The position numbers and the translations under genes were made by a program. This document shows positions 22,761 to 30,826 of a stretch of DNA of 39,166 nucleotides, in pieces; position 1 is the first letter of the stretch; the number at the start of each line of letters is the position of its first letter. The notes below the pieces were generated by a model that saw only the letters and a list, made by a program, of their open reading frames with translations, did no database searches and had not been told where the DNA came from. The stretch is from an uncultured Clostridia bacterium (GTDB taxonomy: Bacteria; Bacillota; Clostridia; Oscillospirales; JAAYOS01), in contig CANPWY010000005.1 in assembly GCA_947585215.1 (NCBI GenBank), positions 1 to 39,166 of the forward strand. Reading direction: 5' to 3'.

Positions 22761-24047
22761 TTACTTTGTGAGAAGCTCTATGCCGCCGAGGTACTTGCGG
22801 AGAACTTCCGGCACCACGACCGAGCCGTCCTTCCGCTGGTTCTGTTCGACGAGGGCGGGGAAGATGCGGCTCGTGGCGAGGCCGGAACCGTTCAATGTGT
22901 GCAGGAACTCGGTCTTATCCGCGCCCTCGCGCTTGAAGCGCATGCGGCCGCGGCGCGCCTGGAAGTCGCGGGCGTTCGAAACGCTCGAGACCTCCTTGTA
23001 GCCGTTCATCGAGGGGATGTGTATCTCGATGTCGTAGGTGCGGGCCATGAGGTCGGAACAGTCGCCGGCGGCGAGCTTCACCGTGCGGAAGTGGAAGCCG
23101 AGACCCTTAACGAGCACCTCCGCCTTGCCTACCATCTCCTCGAACGCCTCGTCCGACTTCTCGGGCAGGGTGTACTGCACCATCTCGACCTTGTTGAACT
23201 GGTGGCCGCGCACCATGCCGCGCTCGTCGGAGCGGTAGCTTCCGGCCTCGCGGCGGAAGCAGGGGGTGTAGGCGAAATACTTCTTCGGAAGATCCTTCTC
23301 GCTCAGTATCTCGTCGCGGTGCAGGCTCACAAGGGCGGTCTCTGCGGTCGGGAGCATGAAGCGGAAGCGGTCGTCGGTCGGGTTTGCGATGTGGTAAACC
23401 TCGTCTTTGTACTTCGGGAACTGACCCGCTGTCACGCCGCACTCCTCCAGGAGCATGTGCGGCGGGAGGATCATCTCGTAGCCGTCCGCAACGTGTGTGT
23501 CGATAAAGTAGTTGAGAAGCGCCCACTCGAGCCGCGCGCCCATGCCCTTGTATATCCAGAAGCCGTTGCCGGCGAGCTTTGCACTGCGGGAGTAGTCGAT
23601 AAGGCCGAGAGATTCGCAGAGCTCGACGTGGTCCTTCGGCTCGAAATCAAACTTGTGGGGCTCGCCGTAGTAGCGTATGGGCTCGTTTGCCTCTTTGCCG
23701 CCGGCGACGAGATCGTCGTCCGGCAGGTTCGGCAGGCCGAGAAGGGTGACGCTGTACTCCGCTTCGACCTCGCGGAGCTCGGCGTCTGCGGCGGCGGCGG
23801 CCGCGCTTATCTCCTTCATCTTCGCGAGGAGTTCTGTCGTGTCTTCGCCTTTCTTCTTCATCTGAGGTATGAGCTTCGAGGCGCGGTTCTGCTCCGCCTT
23901 CAGCTCGTCTCCCTTGGCTATGAGCGCCCGGCGGGACGCATCCAGCTCGATGAGGCGGTAGACGTCCTCGCGGACGTCCTTCAGCTTCTTTGCCGCGCGG
24001 GCGATGACCTCCTCCGGGTTCTCTTTGATGTATCGAATGTCAAGCAT
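22761..24047 (-). CDS. serS: Seryl-tRNA synthetase
   Basis: Class II synthetase, 428 residues, normal length. An N-terminal long coiled-coil arm (about 1-100) precedes the catalytic core. Motif 2 shows FRREAGSYRSDERGMVRGHQ and motif 3 NGSGLATSRIFPALVEQNQ; the usual motif 3 reads NGSGLAVGR, so this variant is slightly unusual but retains the Arg. It lies 18 bp after the coiled-coil gene and 2 bp before mnmE, within the chromosome-segregation operon. No T-box leader is near. Confidence 0.97.
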   Translation of the reverse strand: MLDIRYIKENPEEVIARAAKKLKDVREDVYRLIELDASRRALIAKGDELKAEQNRASKLIPQMKKKGEDTTELLAKMKEISAAAAAADAELREVEAEYSVTLLGLPNLPDDDLVAGGKEANEPIRYYGEPHKFDFEPKDHVELCESLGLIDYSRSAKLAGNGFWIYKGMGARLEWALLNYFIDTHVADGYEMILPPHMLLEECGVTAGQFPKYKDEVYHIANPTDDRFRFMLPTAETALVSLHRDEILSEKDLPKKYFAYTPCFRREAGSYRSDERGMVRGHQFNKVEMVQYTLPEKSDEAFEEMVGKAEVLVKGLGFHFRTVKLAAGDCSDLMARTYDIEIHIPSMNGYKEVSSVSNARDFQARRGRMRFKREGADKTEFLHTLNGSGLATSRIFPALVEQNQRKDGSVVVPEVLRKYLGGIELLTK

Positions 24048-24065
24048 CTTGTTGTTCCTCCTATA

Positions 24066-24710
24066 TTACCCCTTTTCCGGGATACTTACGTTTATGACTG
24101 CGTCGTTTTCGTCTCTTTCAAGCTCGACCGAGCCGCGGGTCTCCAGTCTGTCGAGCGCCGCAAGGTAGGCCGCGTAGAACTCAGCCTCCGCCGAGCCCTC
24201 CGCGCTCCCGGAGAACGCTTCCGAAATGGCGGCGTGCCGCTGTGCGGCGATATCGGCGGCCTCCGCGTACTTTTTATCGCCGACGAGCGAGACAACCTGC
24301 CAAAGGTCGGCGGAGAGCGCCTTGTTGTCCTCGGCGGTCTTTTCCAGCTCGGATATGCGATCCTGCAAATCGAGCGAATCATCCTCGAGGGCGGAGACCT
24401 TCTTTTCAAGCTCGCCGTTTTGCTCCTCGAGGCTCCGGTTTTCCGACTGCGCACTCGCGAGCGACGCTTCGAGCTCCTGATTCTTGGCCTCAAGCTCGGA
24501 GAGCTCCTCGCGCATCTCGTCTATCGACTGAAGCGCCGAGGTCGAGAAGATGTCGTGCTTCTTCTCAAGACTGCCTATCTGCTCGTTTGCGCGCTGCTGC
24601 TGGAAGTAGCTCAGCAGGAGCAGCACGAGCGCTATCGTGAGAAGACTTACCGCATATATCACAAGAAAGCTGGTCTTTTTTTTGTTATTGTTCCCGTTTT
24701 CTCCCGGCAT
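24066..24710 (-). CDS. Membrane-anchored coiled-coil protein of unknown function
   Basis: A 214-residue protein: short Asn/Lys-rich cytoplasmic start, one membrane helix (about 15-35), a long heptad-rich coiled coil rich in Glu, Leu and Ser (about 45-140), then a smaller helical region (about 145-195) with an Ala-rich YAAYLAALDRL stretch. The topology suggests the coil lies outside the membrane. The ATG overlaps the parB stop by one base (TGATG), so it is translationally coupled to parB. No family is recognised; bitopic coiled-coil proteins in Gram-positives often act in division or wall assembly, which is only a guess here. Confidence 0.75.
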   Translation of the reverse strand: MPGENGNNNKKKTSFLVIYAVSLLTIALVLLLLSYFQQQRANEQIGSLEKKHDIFSTSALQSIDEMREELSELEAKNQELEASLASAQSENRSLEEQNGELEKKVSALEDDSLDLQDRISELEKTAEDNKALSADLWQVVSLVGDKKYAEAADIAAQRHAAISEAFSGSAEGSAEAEFYAAYLAALDRLETRGSVELERDENDAVINVSIPEKG

Positions 24711-25642
24711 CACTCATTACCTCCGGCGAGATTCAAAAATACCTCGAGTATCCGTTTGAGGTCCTTCATGTCATAATACTCAAATTCGACCTTGCCCTGT
24801 TTGCCCGCGCCGGTGACGCGCACCTTCCGTTCGTAGAGGCGGCTGAGATCGTCGGATATCGAGGCAAGATAGCTCTCTACGCTTCCGGCGGGGGCGGGTT
24901 TCTTTTCTCGCGTGCCCGCCTGCTTCGGCGGCAGACCCTTCTTTGCCCGCTCCTCGGCGAGGCGGATCTTCTTTGCCGCCGCCTCGACCTCGCGCACGCT
25001 CAGTCCGCGCGCTATCGTGTCCATCGCGACCGACTTCTGCTGCTCCGGGCGGAGCGTGAGAAGCCCCTTGGCGTGTCCGGCGGAGATGCGTCCCTCGCGG
25101 ACCATCTCCTTCACGTCGTCGCCGAGGGTGAGCAGACGGAGCGAGTTCGTGACGGTCGTGCGGGCCTTGCCGACGGTGTCCGCGACCTCGTCCTGCGTAA
25201 AGCCGAAGCCGTCTATGAGTGAGCGGTAGCCCTCGGCTTCCTCGATGGGGTTGAGATCCTCGCGCTGAAGGTTCTCGATGAGCGCGAGCTCTGCCGCGAG
25301 GCGGTCGTCCGCTTCGATGACGTGCGCCGGAATCTCCTCGAGGCCTGCCATCCGTGCGGCGCGCCAGCGGCGCTCTCCCGCGATTATCAGATAGCCGTCC
25401 TCCGGCGATCGACGTCTCACGGTTATCGGCTGAAGCACTCCATAGCGGCGGATGCTGTCCGCGAGGGCTTCGAGCGCGTCCCGGTCAAAGGACTTTCTCG
25501 GCTGATCCGGGTCGGGGAATACGTCGACAACGCGGAGAAGAGTGCCGCCTCCGTCCCCGGCGGAAGAGGGTTCAGCGTCTGGCAGTGCGGCGTCTCCGAA
25601 AAGACTGCCGAGGCCGCGTCCGAGTCCCTTTTTGGGTGACAT
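24710..25642 (-). CDS. parB: Chromosome partition protein ParB (Spo0J)
   Basis: 310-residue ParB CTPase clamp that loads at parS and spreads. It begins with the family signature KGLGRGLGSLFG, which contacts and stimulates ParA. The CTP-binding region includes GERRWRAARMAGL and NLQREDLNPIEEA; the helix-turn-helix is near DEVADTVGKARTTVTNSLRLL; a C-terminal dimerisation domain ends in EYYDMKDLKRILEVF. A basic Ala/Lys/Pro linker is at about 225-250. It starts 3 bp after parA. parS sites lie just upstream of parA and in mnmE and mnmG. Confidence 0.97.
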   Translation of the reverse strand: MSPKKGLGRGLGSLFGDAALPDAEPSSAGDGGGTLLRVVDVFPDPDQPRKSFDRDALEALADSIRRYGVLQPITVRRRSPEDGYLIIAGERRWRAARMAGLEEIPAHVIEADDRLAAELALIENLQREDLNPIEEAEGYRSLIDGFGFTQDEVADTVGKARTTVTNSLRLLTLGDDVKEMVREGRISAGHAKGLLTLRPEQQKSVAMDTIARGLSVREVEAAAKKIRLAEERAKKGLPPKQAGTREKKPAPAGSVESYLASISDDLSRLYERKVRVTGAGKQGKVEFEYYDMKDLKRILEVFLNLAGGNE

Positions 25643-25645
25643 AGG

Positions 25646-26413
25646 TTATACCTCCTGTCCGGAAAATTTGCGTGCGATCTCACCTGCGAGGCGAAGATAC
25701 GCCTCCGCGCCGCGGCTAGAGCGGTCGTAGTCGAATATGGAGCGCCCGAAGCTCGGCGCTTCGCTCAGACGGACGTTTCTCGGTATGACCGCAGAGCAGA
25801 GCTTGCCGGGGAAGTGGCGCTTGACCTCCGCCGCGACCTGCGCGGAGAGGTTAGTGCGCGAGTCGTACATCGTGAGAAGGATGCCGTCAAGCTCGAGAGA
25901 GGGATTGAGCTTCGAGCGGACGAGCCGAAGCGTGTACATGACGTCGGCAAGTCCCTCAAGGGCCAGATATTCGCACTGCACCGGGATGAGCACTCCGTCC
26001 GCCGCACATAGGGCGTTCAACGTTATCAGGGCGGCCGCAGGCGGACAGTCGAGAATAATGAAGTCATACTCGCTCCGCAGTGGCTCGAGCGCTTCCGACA
26101 CTACCTTCTCGCGGTTCTCGACGCCCACAAGCTCTATCTCCGCGCCGACGAGGGTCTTGTTTGCCGCTATCAGGTCGCCGCTGTCCGTGTGGCGGATGGC
26201 GCTGTGCGCCTCCGCATTTCCGCAGATAACGTCATAAATGGTGCTGCCGTCGTTCTTGTCCGCGCCGGTGCCGGAGGTGGACTGCCCCTGCGGGTCAAGG
26301 TCGCAGAGCAACACCTTAAAGCCGAGCTGATGAAGCGCGGCTGTGAGGTTGACGCAGGTGGTCGTCTTTCCGACGCCGCCCTTCTGGTTTGCGACCGCGA
26401 TCACCCTTGACAT
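25646..26413 (-). CDS. parA: Chromosome partition ATPase ParA (Soj)
   Basis: 255-residue Walker-type ATPase with the deviant P-loop KGGVGKTT (11-18), LLCDLDPQGQST and FIILDCPPAAALITLNAL. It binds nonspecific DNA as an ATP dimer and in Firmicutes (Soj) also controls DnaA. ATG 26413 has GGAGG 10 nt upstream; the frame upstream to 26602 crosses the promoter and parS and is not used. It is the first gene of the operon parA-parB-coiled coil-serS-mnmE. Confidence 0.97.
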   Translation of the reverse strand: MSRVIAVANQKGGVGKTTTCVNLTAALHQLGFKVLLCDLDPQGQSTSGTGADKNDGSTIYDVICGNAEAHSAIRHTDSGDLIAANKTLVGAEIELVGVENREKVVSEALEPLRSEYDFIILDCPPAAALITLNALCAADGVLIPVQCEYLALEGLADVMYTLRLVRSKLNPSLELDGILLTMYDSRTNLSAQVAAEVKRHFPGKLCSAVIPRNVRLSEAPSFGRSIFDYDRSSRGAEAYLRLAGEIARKFSGQEV

Positions 26414-26449
26414 AGAAAATATCCTCCGAGCATTGCCGCTCACGGGTGA

Positions 26450-26465
26450 TGTTCCACGTGGAACA
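26450..26465. promoter_or_regulatory. parS site in the parA leader
   Basis: TGTTCCACGTGGAACA, the centre of a perfect 26-bp palindrome (26445-26470) whose outer arms are GGTGA/TCACC. It lies between the parA promoter and start, so ParB bound here could repress its own operon. Confidence 0.95.
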
Positions 26466-26491
26466 TCACCGTGCTGTTTTATGTACACCTT

Positions 26492-26519
26492 ATTATAACA
26501 CAAATTCCCCGTAACGCAA
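26492..26519 (-). promoter_or_regulatory. Promoter of the par operon
   Basis: Minus-strand TTGCGT (26519-26514), 16-bp spacer, TATAAT (26497-26492). The parS palindrome begins about 20 bp downstream. Confidence 0.75.
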
Positions 26520-26633
26520 GTAGAAAAGAAATCGTTCGACAGTCTGCCGCTGCTTTCGACAGGGAATGAGTTGAAGCAAAGGAAATTACGTCGATAATTC
26601 ACAAATTATGAGTCTTTACGCGATATTTCCCGC

Positions 26634-26661
26634 TTTACATTTTAAAAAAGTCTGATAATAT
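26634..26661 (+). promoter_or_regulatory. Promoter of the noc-like gene
   Basis: TTTACA (26634-26639), 16-bp spacer, TAATAT (26656-26661). It diverges from the parA promoter about 120 bp away. Confidence 0.5.
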
Positions 26662-26702
26662 ACAAGTTAAAGGGACAAGCCTGCGCAAAGGAGGAGAGAA
26701 GG

Positions 26703-27524
26703 ATGCGCCTTGCGGACAGACCGCTCGGGAACAGACTGAAATACATACCGGTGGAGTTCATACGCCCCAACCCCAACCAGCCGAGAACGCAGTTCGGGGA
26801 CGAGGCTCTGCGGAGCCTCGCCGCGAGCATACGGGAAAACGGCGTGCTCCAGCCGCTCGCCGTGCGCCGGGACGGCGGGGAATGGGAGCTGATAGCGGGG
26901 GAGCGCCGTCTGCGTGCGGCAAAGCTCGCGGGGCTCCGAAGGGTGCCCTGCGTCGAAGTGGAGGCGGACGCTGAGCGCTCGTCGCTCCTTGCGCTCGTGG
27001 AAAACCTTCAGCGGAAGGACCTGGACTTTGTCGAGCAGGCGGAGGGCATACGCCGGCTCATAGCGGAGTACAACCTGTCGCAGGAGGAGGCGGCGCAGGG
27101 ATTGGGGCTGTCACAGTCCGCCGTGGCAAACAAGCTCCGGATACTGCGTCTCGAGCCGGAGATACTTGACGCGCTCCGCCGCGCGGGCTGTACCGAGCGT
27201 CACGCCCGCGCTCTGCTTGCCTTGGGAGACGCCGAGGCGCGGAGCGAAGCGGCGCGTACGGTCATAGAGGAGGGGCTGACGGTCGCGGAGACCGAAGCGC
27301 TCGTCGCGGAGATGCGGGAGGAGCGGCCCGCGCCGCCATCGAAGGGCAGGAGAAAGCTGGTGCTGAGGGACGTCCGGATATTTCTCAACACTATCCGCGA
27401 GGCGGTGAAGCTGATGAAATCGGCCGGGGTGGACGTGTCCGCCGAGGAGCAGGAGAGCGGGGACGGACTGACCGTCACCGTCCGCATACCGCACGCGGTG
27501 AGAAAGGAGCGGGCGGCGCTGTGA
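26703..27524 (+). CDS. noc: Second ParB-family protein, Noc-like
   Basis: 273-residue ParB paralogue. The N-terminal CTP-binding domain shows IPVEFIRPNPNQPRTQF, the GERRLRAAKLAGLRRVP box and NLQRKDLDFVEQAEGI; the helix-turn-helix is EEAAQGLGLSQSAVANKLRIL. Unlike ParB it lacks the GLGRGL ParA-activating N-terminus, as in Bacillus Noc, which binds its own sites and keeps the division septum off the nucleoid. The start MRLADRPLG is shorter than the amphipathic membrane helix of Bacillus Noc. ATG has AGGAGGAG 8 nt upstream. It is divergent from parA. Calling it Noc is inference from architecture and context; its C-terminus overlaps its terminator. Confidence 0.85.
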   Translation: MRLADRPLGNRLKYIPVEFIRPNPNQPRTQFGDEALRSLAASIRENGVLQPLAVRRDGGEWELIAGERRLRAAKLAGLRRVPCVEVEADAERSSLLALVENLQRKDLDFVEQAEGIRRLIAEYNLSQEEAAQGLGLSQSAVANKLRILRLEPEILDALRRAGCTERHARALLALGDAEARSEAARTVIEEGLTVAETEALVAEMREERPAPPSKGRRKLVLRDVRIFLNTIREAVKLMKSAGVDVSAEEQESGDGLTVTVRIPHAVRKERAAL

Positions 27525-27543
27525 ACGTGCCGCCCGCTCCTTT
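27506..27543 (+). terminator. Terminator overlapping the noc-like gene end
   Basis: 12-bp stem GGAGCGGGCGGC / GCCGCCCGCTCC; the left arm encodes the last codons and the tail is only TTT. Confidence 0.75.
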
Positions 27544-27645
27544 GCCCGTGCAGAGCGGAAAAGCATTGATTCCATATATTTCTGCCGATTTTCGGGCTGT
27601 ACGGCAGCGGTCGGAGCGGAAAACAGGAGCCTGTCTCGGAGCAGC

Positions 27646-27674
27646 TTGACAAATTTATTATTAAACGATACAAT
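27646..27674 (+). promoter_or_regulatory. Promoter of the 27741 gene
   Basis: Perfect TTGACA (27646-27651), 17-bp spacer, TACAAT (27669-27674). Confidence 0.85.
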
Positions 27675-27740
27675 AACACATATCGGGAGAACCGCACCGC
27701 GGACATAAGGCCAGCGGCCGTCAGAGAGGAGGCGCACGGA

Positions 27741-28127
27741 ATGCCGGATATTTTGGGTATCATCTGCGGCATATTAGAAATTACGGTGGGGGCCCTCTCC
27801 ATCGGAGAAATGATAATTTCGTTTTTTCGGCCGCAGCGCCTTCTTATGCCGGACCATGTCGCGGGGCTTATCAAAGCGCGTCTGAGAACCCCCCGCGGCT
27901 ATCTCACAACACGTCGGGTCGATCTATTTCTGGGCAGCGCGGCATTTACAATCAGCGGCATCGGTGATTTGATAGGGATATACTACATACAGCGTATTAC
28001 AAAAGCGCTCTGGGGGCTTCTTATCGTTGCCGGCATTGCGGTCTTTCTGTTCGGAAATCACGTCTATCTCGATATGTGGCTGCCGCCGAAGAAGCCGGCC
28101 GCCGAAAAGCCTCACACGAAAGATTAG
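27741..28127 (+). CDS. Small membrane protein of unknown function
   Basis: 128 residues with hydrophobic helices at about 3-27, 66-85 and 89-110, a basic cytoplasmic-looking loop (about 30-60, several Arg) and a Lys/Pro-rich tail. ATG has AGAGGAGG 9 nt upstream and its own consensus promoter, so it is likely a real gene. Base composition is less GC-rich than the par operon. I recognise no family. A terminator follows. Confidence 0.65.
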   Translation: MPDILGIICGILEITVGALSIGEMIISFFRPQRLLMPDHVAGLIKARLRTPRGYLTTRRVDLFLGSAAFTISGIGDLIGIYYIQRITKALWGLLIVAGIAVFLFGNHVYLDMWLPPKKPAAEKPHTKD

Positions 28128-28166
28128 TACGGATATTTCGTAAGAAACCTCCGCTTCTGCAAAGAA

Positions 28167-28201
28167 AACCGCCTCTTTATACCGAAAGAGGCGGTTATTT
28201 T
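28167..28201 (+). terminator. Terminator after the 27741 gene
   Basis: Perfect 12-bp stem AACCGCCTCTTT / AAAGAGGCGGTT, 6-nt loop, tail ATTTTT. Confidence 0.93.
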
Positions 28202-28389
28202 TAGTGTTTTCTCACGCCGTATCCTGCCAACGGAAAGCTGCTTTTGGGATATACATTAACACGAAAGGACAAGAAAGGCGGACTTATATGCGTCTGCTTT
28301 CCCGCACAGCGTCTCTGCGGACCAGGCGATCAAGAAAGATGCGGCGGCTGCGCTGTACAGAAGTTTCGTTTCATAAGGTTTGTAATATC

Positions 28390-28418
28390 TTGCGTTCGCC
28401 CCGATATTGCGATACAAT
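28390..28418 (+). promoter_or_regulatory. Promoter of the K+ channel gene
   Basis: TTGCGT (28390-28395), 17-bp spacer, TACAAT (28413-28418). Confidence 0.65.
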
Positions 28419-28484
28419 GTGTCTATCTAGCCTTATACAGTGACGTCACGCACAAAGCGCCGAGTATTATTGCGGAGGCAAATG

Positions 28485-29195
28485 ATGAGACACAAAATTT
28501 ATGAACTTATTGAAATCGCAAAGGAAGGCGACAAAGCGAGCGCCGTATATGATTCATTGATGATGGCGGTCATTCTGGCAAGTCTAGTTCCTTTGGCCTT
28601 CAAACAGACCAACCCTTTTTTGAATATCATAGACTATGTCACCGTTACGGTTTTTATCATTGACTATGCGTTGCGGCTTTTCACCGCCGACTATCTGCTG
28701 AAAAAGGGAGCCGCTTCTTTTTTGCTGTACCCGTTTACTCCTATGGCACTGATAGACCTCCTAGCCATTTTGCCGTCGTTTACGGCTCTTCTGCCGGGCA
28801 TCAGGCTTGTAAAACTGCTAAGGCTGTTTCGAACCTTTCGGGTATTCCGCTCTTTTAAGATGCTGCGTTATGCCCGCAGCGTCTGGATAATCAGAGATGT
28901 GATACATGATCAGCGAACACCGCTGCTGGCAGTCTGCTCAATGGCCATAGGCTATGTACTGATTTCTGCACTGGTCATCTTTAATGTAGAGCCTGAAACC
29001 TTTGAGAATTTTTTCGAGGCCGTCTACTGGGCTACCGTGAGCCTTACCACAATGGGATATGGCGACATTTACCCCGTGACGACGGTCGGAAGAGTGGTTA
29101 CGATGATATCATCGTTCGTTGGCATCGCAATAGTAGCTTTGCCTGCCGGTATCATTACAGCCGGCTACATGGATAGAATCAACAAAGATAAGTGA
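28485..29195 (+). CDS. Voltage-gated-type potassium channel subunit
   Basis: 236-residue six-helix channel protein (Kv-like). S1 is about 24-40, S2 about 48-66, S3 about 83-100. The S4 sensor 107-131 carries Arg/Lys about every third residue (RLVKLLRLFRTFRVFRSFK). S5 is about 146-166; the pore has the selectivity filter TTMGYGD (188-194), where the common residue is Val rather than Met; S6 is about 202-226. Four subunits would form a K+-selective pore. No cytoplasmic RCK or cyclic-nucleotide domain. Two adjacent ATGs exist; 28485 has the better spacing (6 nt) to GGAGG. GC content is below that of the surroundings. Confidence 0.9.
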   Translation: MRHKIYELIEIAKEGDKASAVYDSLMMAVILASLVPLAFKQTNPFLNIIDYVTVTVFIIDYALRLFTADYLLKKGAASFLLYPFTPMALIDLLAILPSFTALLPGIRLVKLLRLFRTFRVFRSFKMLRYARSVWIIRDVIHDQRTPLLAVCSMAIGYVLISALVIFNVEPETFENFFEAVYWATVSLTTMGYGDIYPVTTVGRVVTMISSFVGIAIVALPAGIITAGYMDRINKDK

Positions 29196-29305
29196 TATCT
29201 CCCGGATACTTTCAAGCTAAAAGAACCGTGTTGCCGGAAGAGCGGCGCAAGCCGCATCCCAAATTGACAGACGCTGTCCGACGTGTTGATATTCAAATAA
29301 AAGCC

Positions 29306-29358
29306 TTGCCCTTTTCGCGGGAATGTGTTATACTGTGTCTTACTTTTCGCGAAAAGGG
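29306..29358 (+). promoter_or_regulatory. Promoter flanked by an 11-bp inverted repeat
   Basis: TTGCCC (29306-29311), 17-bp spacer, TATACT (29329-29334). CCCTTTTCGCG (29309-29319) and its exact inverse (29348-29358) bracket the -10 and start site; the right arm contains palindrome TTTTCGCGAAAA. Could be an operator or a leader hairpin next to the ribosome site. Confidence 0.65.
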
Positions 29359-29367
29359 GTGCTTTTG

Positions 29368-29865
29368 ATGGAACGTGTGCTCGTTATAGGCTGTCCCGGC
29401 GCGGGGAAGACGACGCTCTCCACGGCGCTCTCGGAGAAGCTCGGGCTCCCGCTCGTGAACCTCGACCGCCTGCACTGGCGGCCGGGCTGGACCGAGGCTC
29501 CGCAGGAGGAGTTTGACGCTCTGCTCGCGGCGGAGCTAGAAAAGCCGCGCTGGATAATCGACGGGAACTACTCCCGCACCCTCCCTCTGCGCCTCAGGTA
29601 CTGCGATACGGTGATATTTCTCGACTTCGGCAGACTGCGCTGTACGTTTGGGGTGCTGAAGCGGGTCGTCACAAACCACGGCAGGAGCCGCCCGGACATG
29701 GGAGACGACTGCCCCGAGCGCTTTGACGCGGAGTTTATGCGCTACGTCTGGGGCTTCAACGGCTCACAGCGCAGTAAGCTCCTTGCGGCGCTGGAGGGCA
29801 CGGAGGCCGAGGTGACGGTGCTGAAAAACCGCCGCGAGGTGCGGCGGTTCCTTGAAAGCGTATAA
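29368..29865 (+). CDS. P-loop kinase-like protein (FlaR/adenylate kinase-like)
   Basis: 165-residue P-loop NTPase with Walker A GCPGAGKTT (8-16), then the pattern LPLVNLDRLHWRPGW and WIIDGNYSRTLPLRLRYCDTVIFLDF typical of the family annotated as topology modulation protein FlaR or adenylate-kinase-like. The real substrate of this family is unclear. ATG 29368 with GGGG 10 nt upstream; the longer frame to 29323 runs into the promoter. High GC again. A strong terminator follows. Confidence 0.82.
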   Translation: MERVLVIGCPGAGKTTLSTALSEKLGLPLVNLDRLHWRPGWTEAPQEEFDALLAAELEKPRWIIDGNYSRTLPLRLRYCDTVIFLDFGRLRCTFGVLKRVVTNHGRSRPDMGDDCPERFDAEFMRYVWGFNGSQRSKLLAALEGTEAEVTVLKNRREVRRFLESV

Positions 29866-29890
29866 ACGGCGCGGCTTAGCGTCGAACGAC

Positions 29891-29923
29891 AAAAGGCGGT
29901 TCCCTTCGCGGGAACCGCCTTTT
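29891..29923 (+). terminator. Terminator after the kinase-like gene
   Basis: Perfect 14-bp stem AAAAGGCGGTTCCC / GGGAACCGCCTTTT with a 5-nt loop. Confidence 0.9.
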
Positions 29924-30244
29924 CGGTTTGCCGGAAAGCTCTGCAACGAATCAATGTGCCTCGCAGAGTGTCGCCGCGTCAGCGGCGCCGCGCCGGTTCG
30001 CGCGGTTAAAGTTGCTTGCCACGGGCAAGCAACTTTGCGCAGGCAAATTTGTACCATGTTTGGCTTTGCCGCGAAGCGGTAAAGCGCACGAGGGCTGAAT
30101 ACGTGCCGATGAAGAATTGGTGGGCGCCCTCGTGTTCCGCACGAGCATTTTAATGAAAAAGGCTCCCAAACGGTCTACCGACCGTTTGGGAATTGCGCCG
30201 AGTTTTCCGCCGGCAGAGCTTCGCTCTATCCGGCGGTCTCACAG

Positions 30245-30275
30245 AAAACAGGTCGCGGGCCTTGCCCGCGACCTG
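30245..30275 (-). terminator. Terminator of the rsmG-VOC transcript
   Basis: Minus-strand stem CAGGTCGCGGGC / GCCCGCGACCTG, 3-nt loop, tail TTTTC. It lies 15 bp after the VOC stop. Confidence 0.9.
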
Positions 30276-30289
30276 TTTCCCGTGAGTGT

Positions 30290-30796
30290 TTATTCCCGCC
30301 CCGCGACCTGCCAGGACTCAGGCGTGTACTCCATGAACTCTATCTTGTTGCCGTCCGGGTCGTGCGACCACATCTGCCACGTGTGCTCGAGACCGAGCGC
30401 CGGAGCGCTGTCTATCGGAGCGCCCTTCTCGCGGAGCTGCCGCTCGAGCGCGTGTATGTCGTCGGTGACGAGCGACATGTGCTGGAAGTTGAAGTAGCGC
30501 CCGTCCGGGACGAAAAGCTCGGTAGCGCCGCCGCGATCGAAGAGCTCGATAAACGCGCCCTCGCCTATCTCGAAGTAGGCTATCCAGGCGGTGTTCCGCT
30601 TGGCCTCGAGACTTGCCTCGAAGGCCGGGTCGAGCGCGCGGCCCTCCGCTTCGGCGGTGCGCTTCATGTGGTCGAGCCAGTCTCCGTAGTAGATGACAAA
30701 CTTCTGTCTGAGCCCCAGAACGTCGCGGTAGAACTTCACCGAGGCGTCAAGGTCCTGACATGTGTACGCGAGATGACCGAATTTGCTGATACTCAT
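30290..30796 (-). CDS. VOC-superfamily (glyoxalase-like) protein
   Basis: 168 residues with paired beta-alpha-beta-beta-beta units. Candidate metal ligands are the N-terminal His (KFGHLAYTCQDLDASVKFYRD), Glu in FIELFDRG, the second-half His (FQHMSLVTDDIHALERQL) and the final Glu in DPDGNKIEFMEY. It could be a lyase, dioxygenase or resistance protein; substrate unreadable. Start ATG 30796 with GGAG 9 nt upstream; the longer frame from 30820 starts before the RBS. It lies 30 bp after rsmG and is likely the last gene of that transcript. Confidence 0.85.
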   Translation of the reverse strand: MSISKFGHLAYTCQDLDASVKFYRDVLGLRQKFVIYYGDWLDHMKRTAEAEGRALDPAFEASLEAKRNTAWIAYFEIGEGAFIELFDRGGATELFVPDGRYFNFQHMSLVTDDIHALERQLREKGAPIDSAPALGLEHTWQMWSHDPDGNKIEFMEYTPESWQVAGRE

Positions 30797-30826
30797 ACGA
30801 ACACTCCTTTCCTTACACACAAAATG

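Larger units (their letters stand above)
28128..28484. other. Gap before the K+ channel gene
   Basis: Holds the terminator at 28167-28201 and the channel promoter at 28390-28418. Between them an open frame (28260-28376) ends in a coding-looking segment SADQAIKKDAAAALYRSFVS without a start codon, possibly a gene remnant. Confidence 0.4.
29866..30289. repeat. Intergenic hairpin-module cluster between the kinase-like gene and VOC gene
   Basis: No gene. In order: terminator 29891-29923; GGTTCGCGCGGTTAAA followed by stem GTTGCTTGCC/GGCAAGCAAC (29995-30043); stem CACGAGGG/CCCTCGTG around about 30 nt (30088-30134); GAGCATTT then stem CCCAAACGGTC/GACCGTTTGGG (30143-30190); stem CCGCCGG/CCGGCGG (about 30208-30237); terminator 30249-30275. 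Two of these modules recur at 35.7-35.8 kb. Confidence 0.75.

Noticed and set aside
28244-28443. Small open frames (86 and 79 codons) upstream of the K+ channel
   Set aside because: No RBS, they cross the channel promoter and have unusual composition; at most a gene remnant in another frame.
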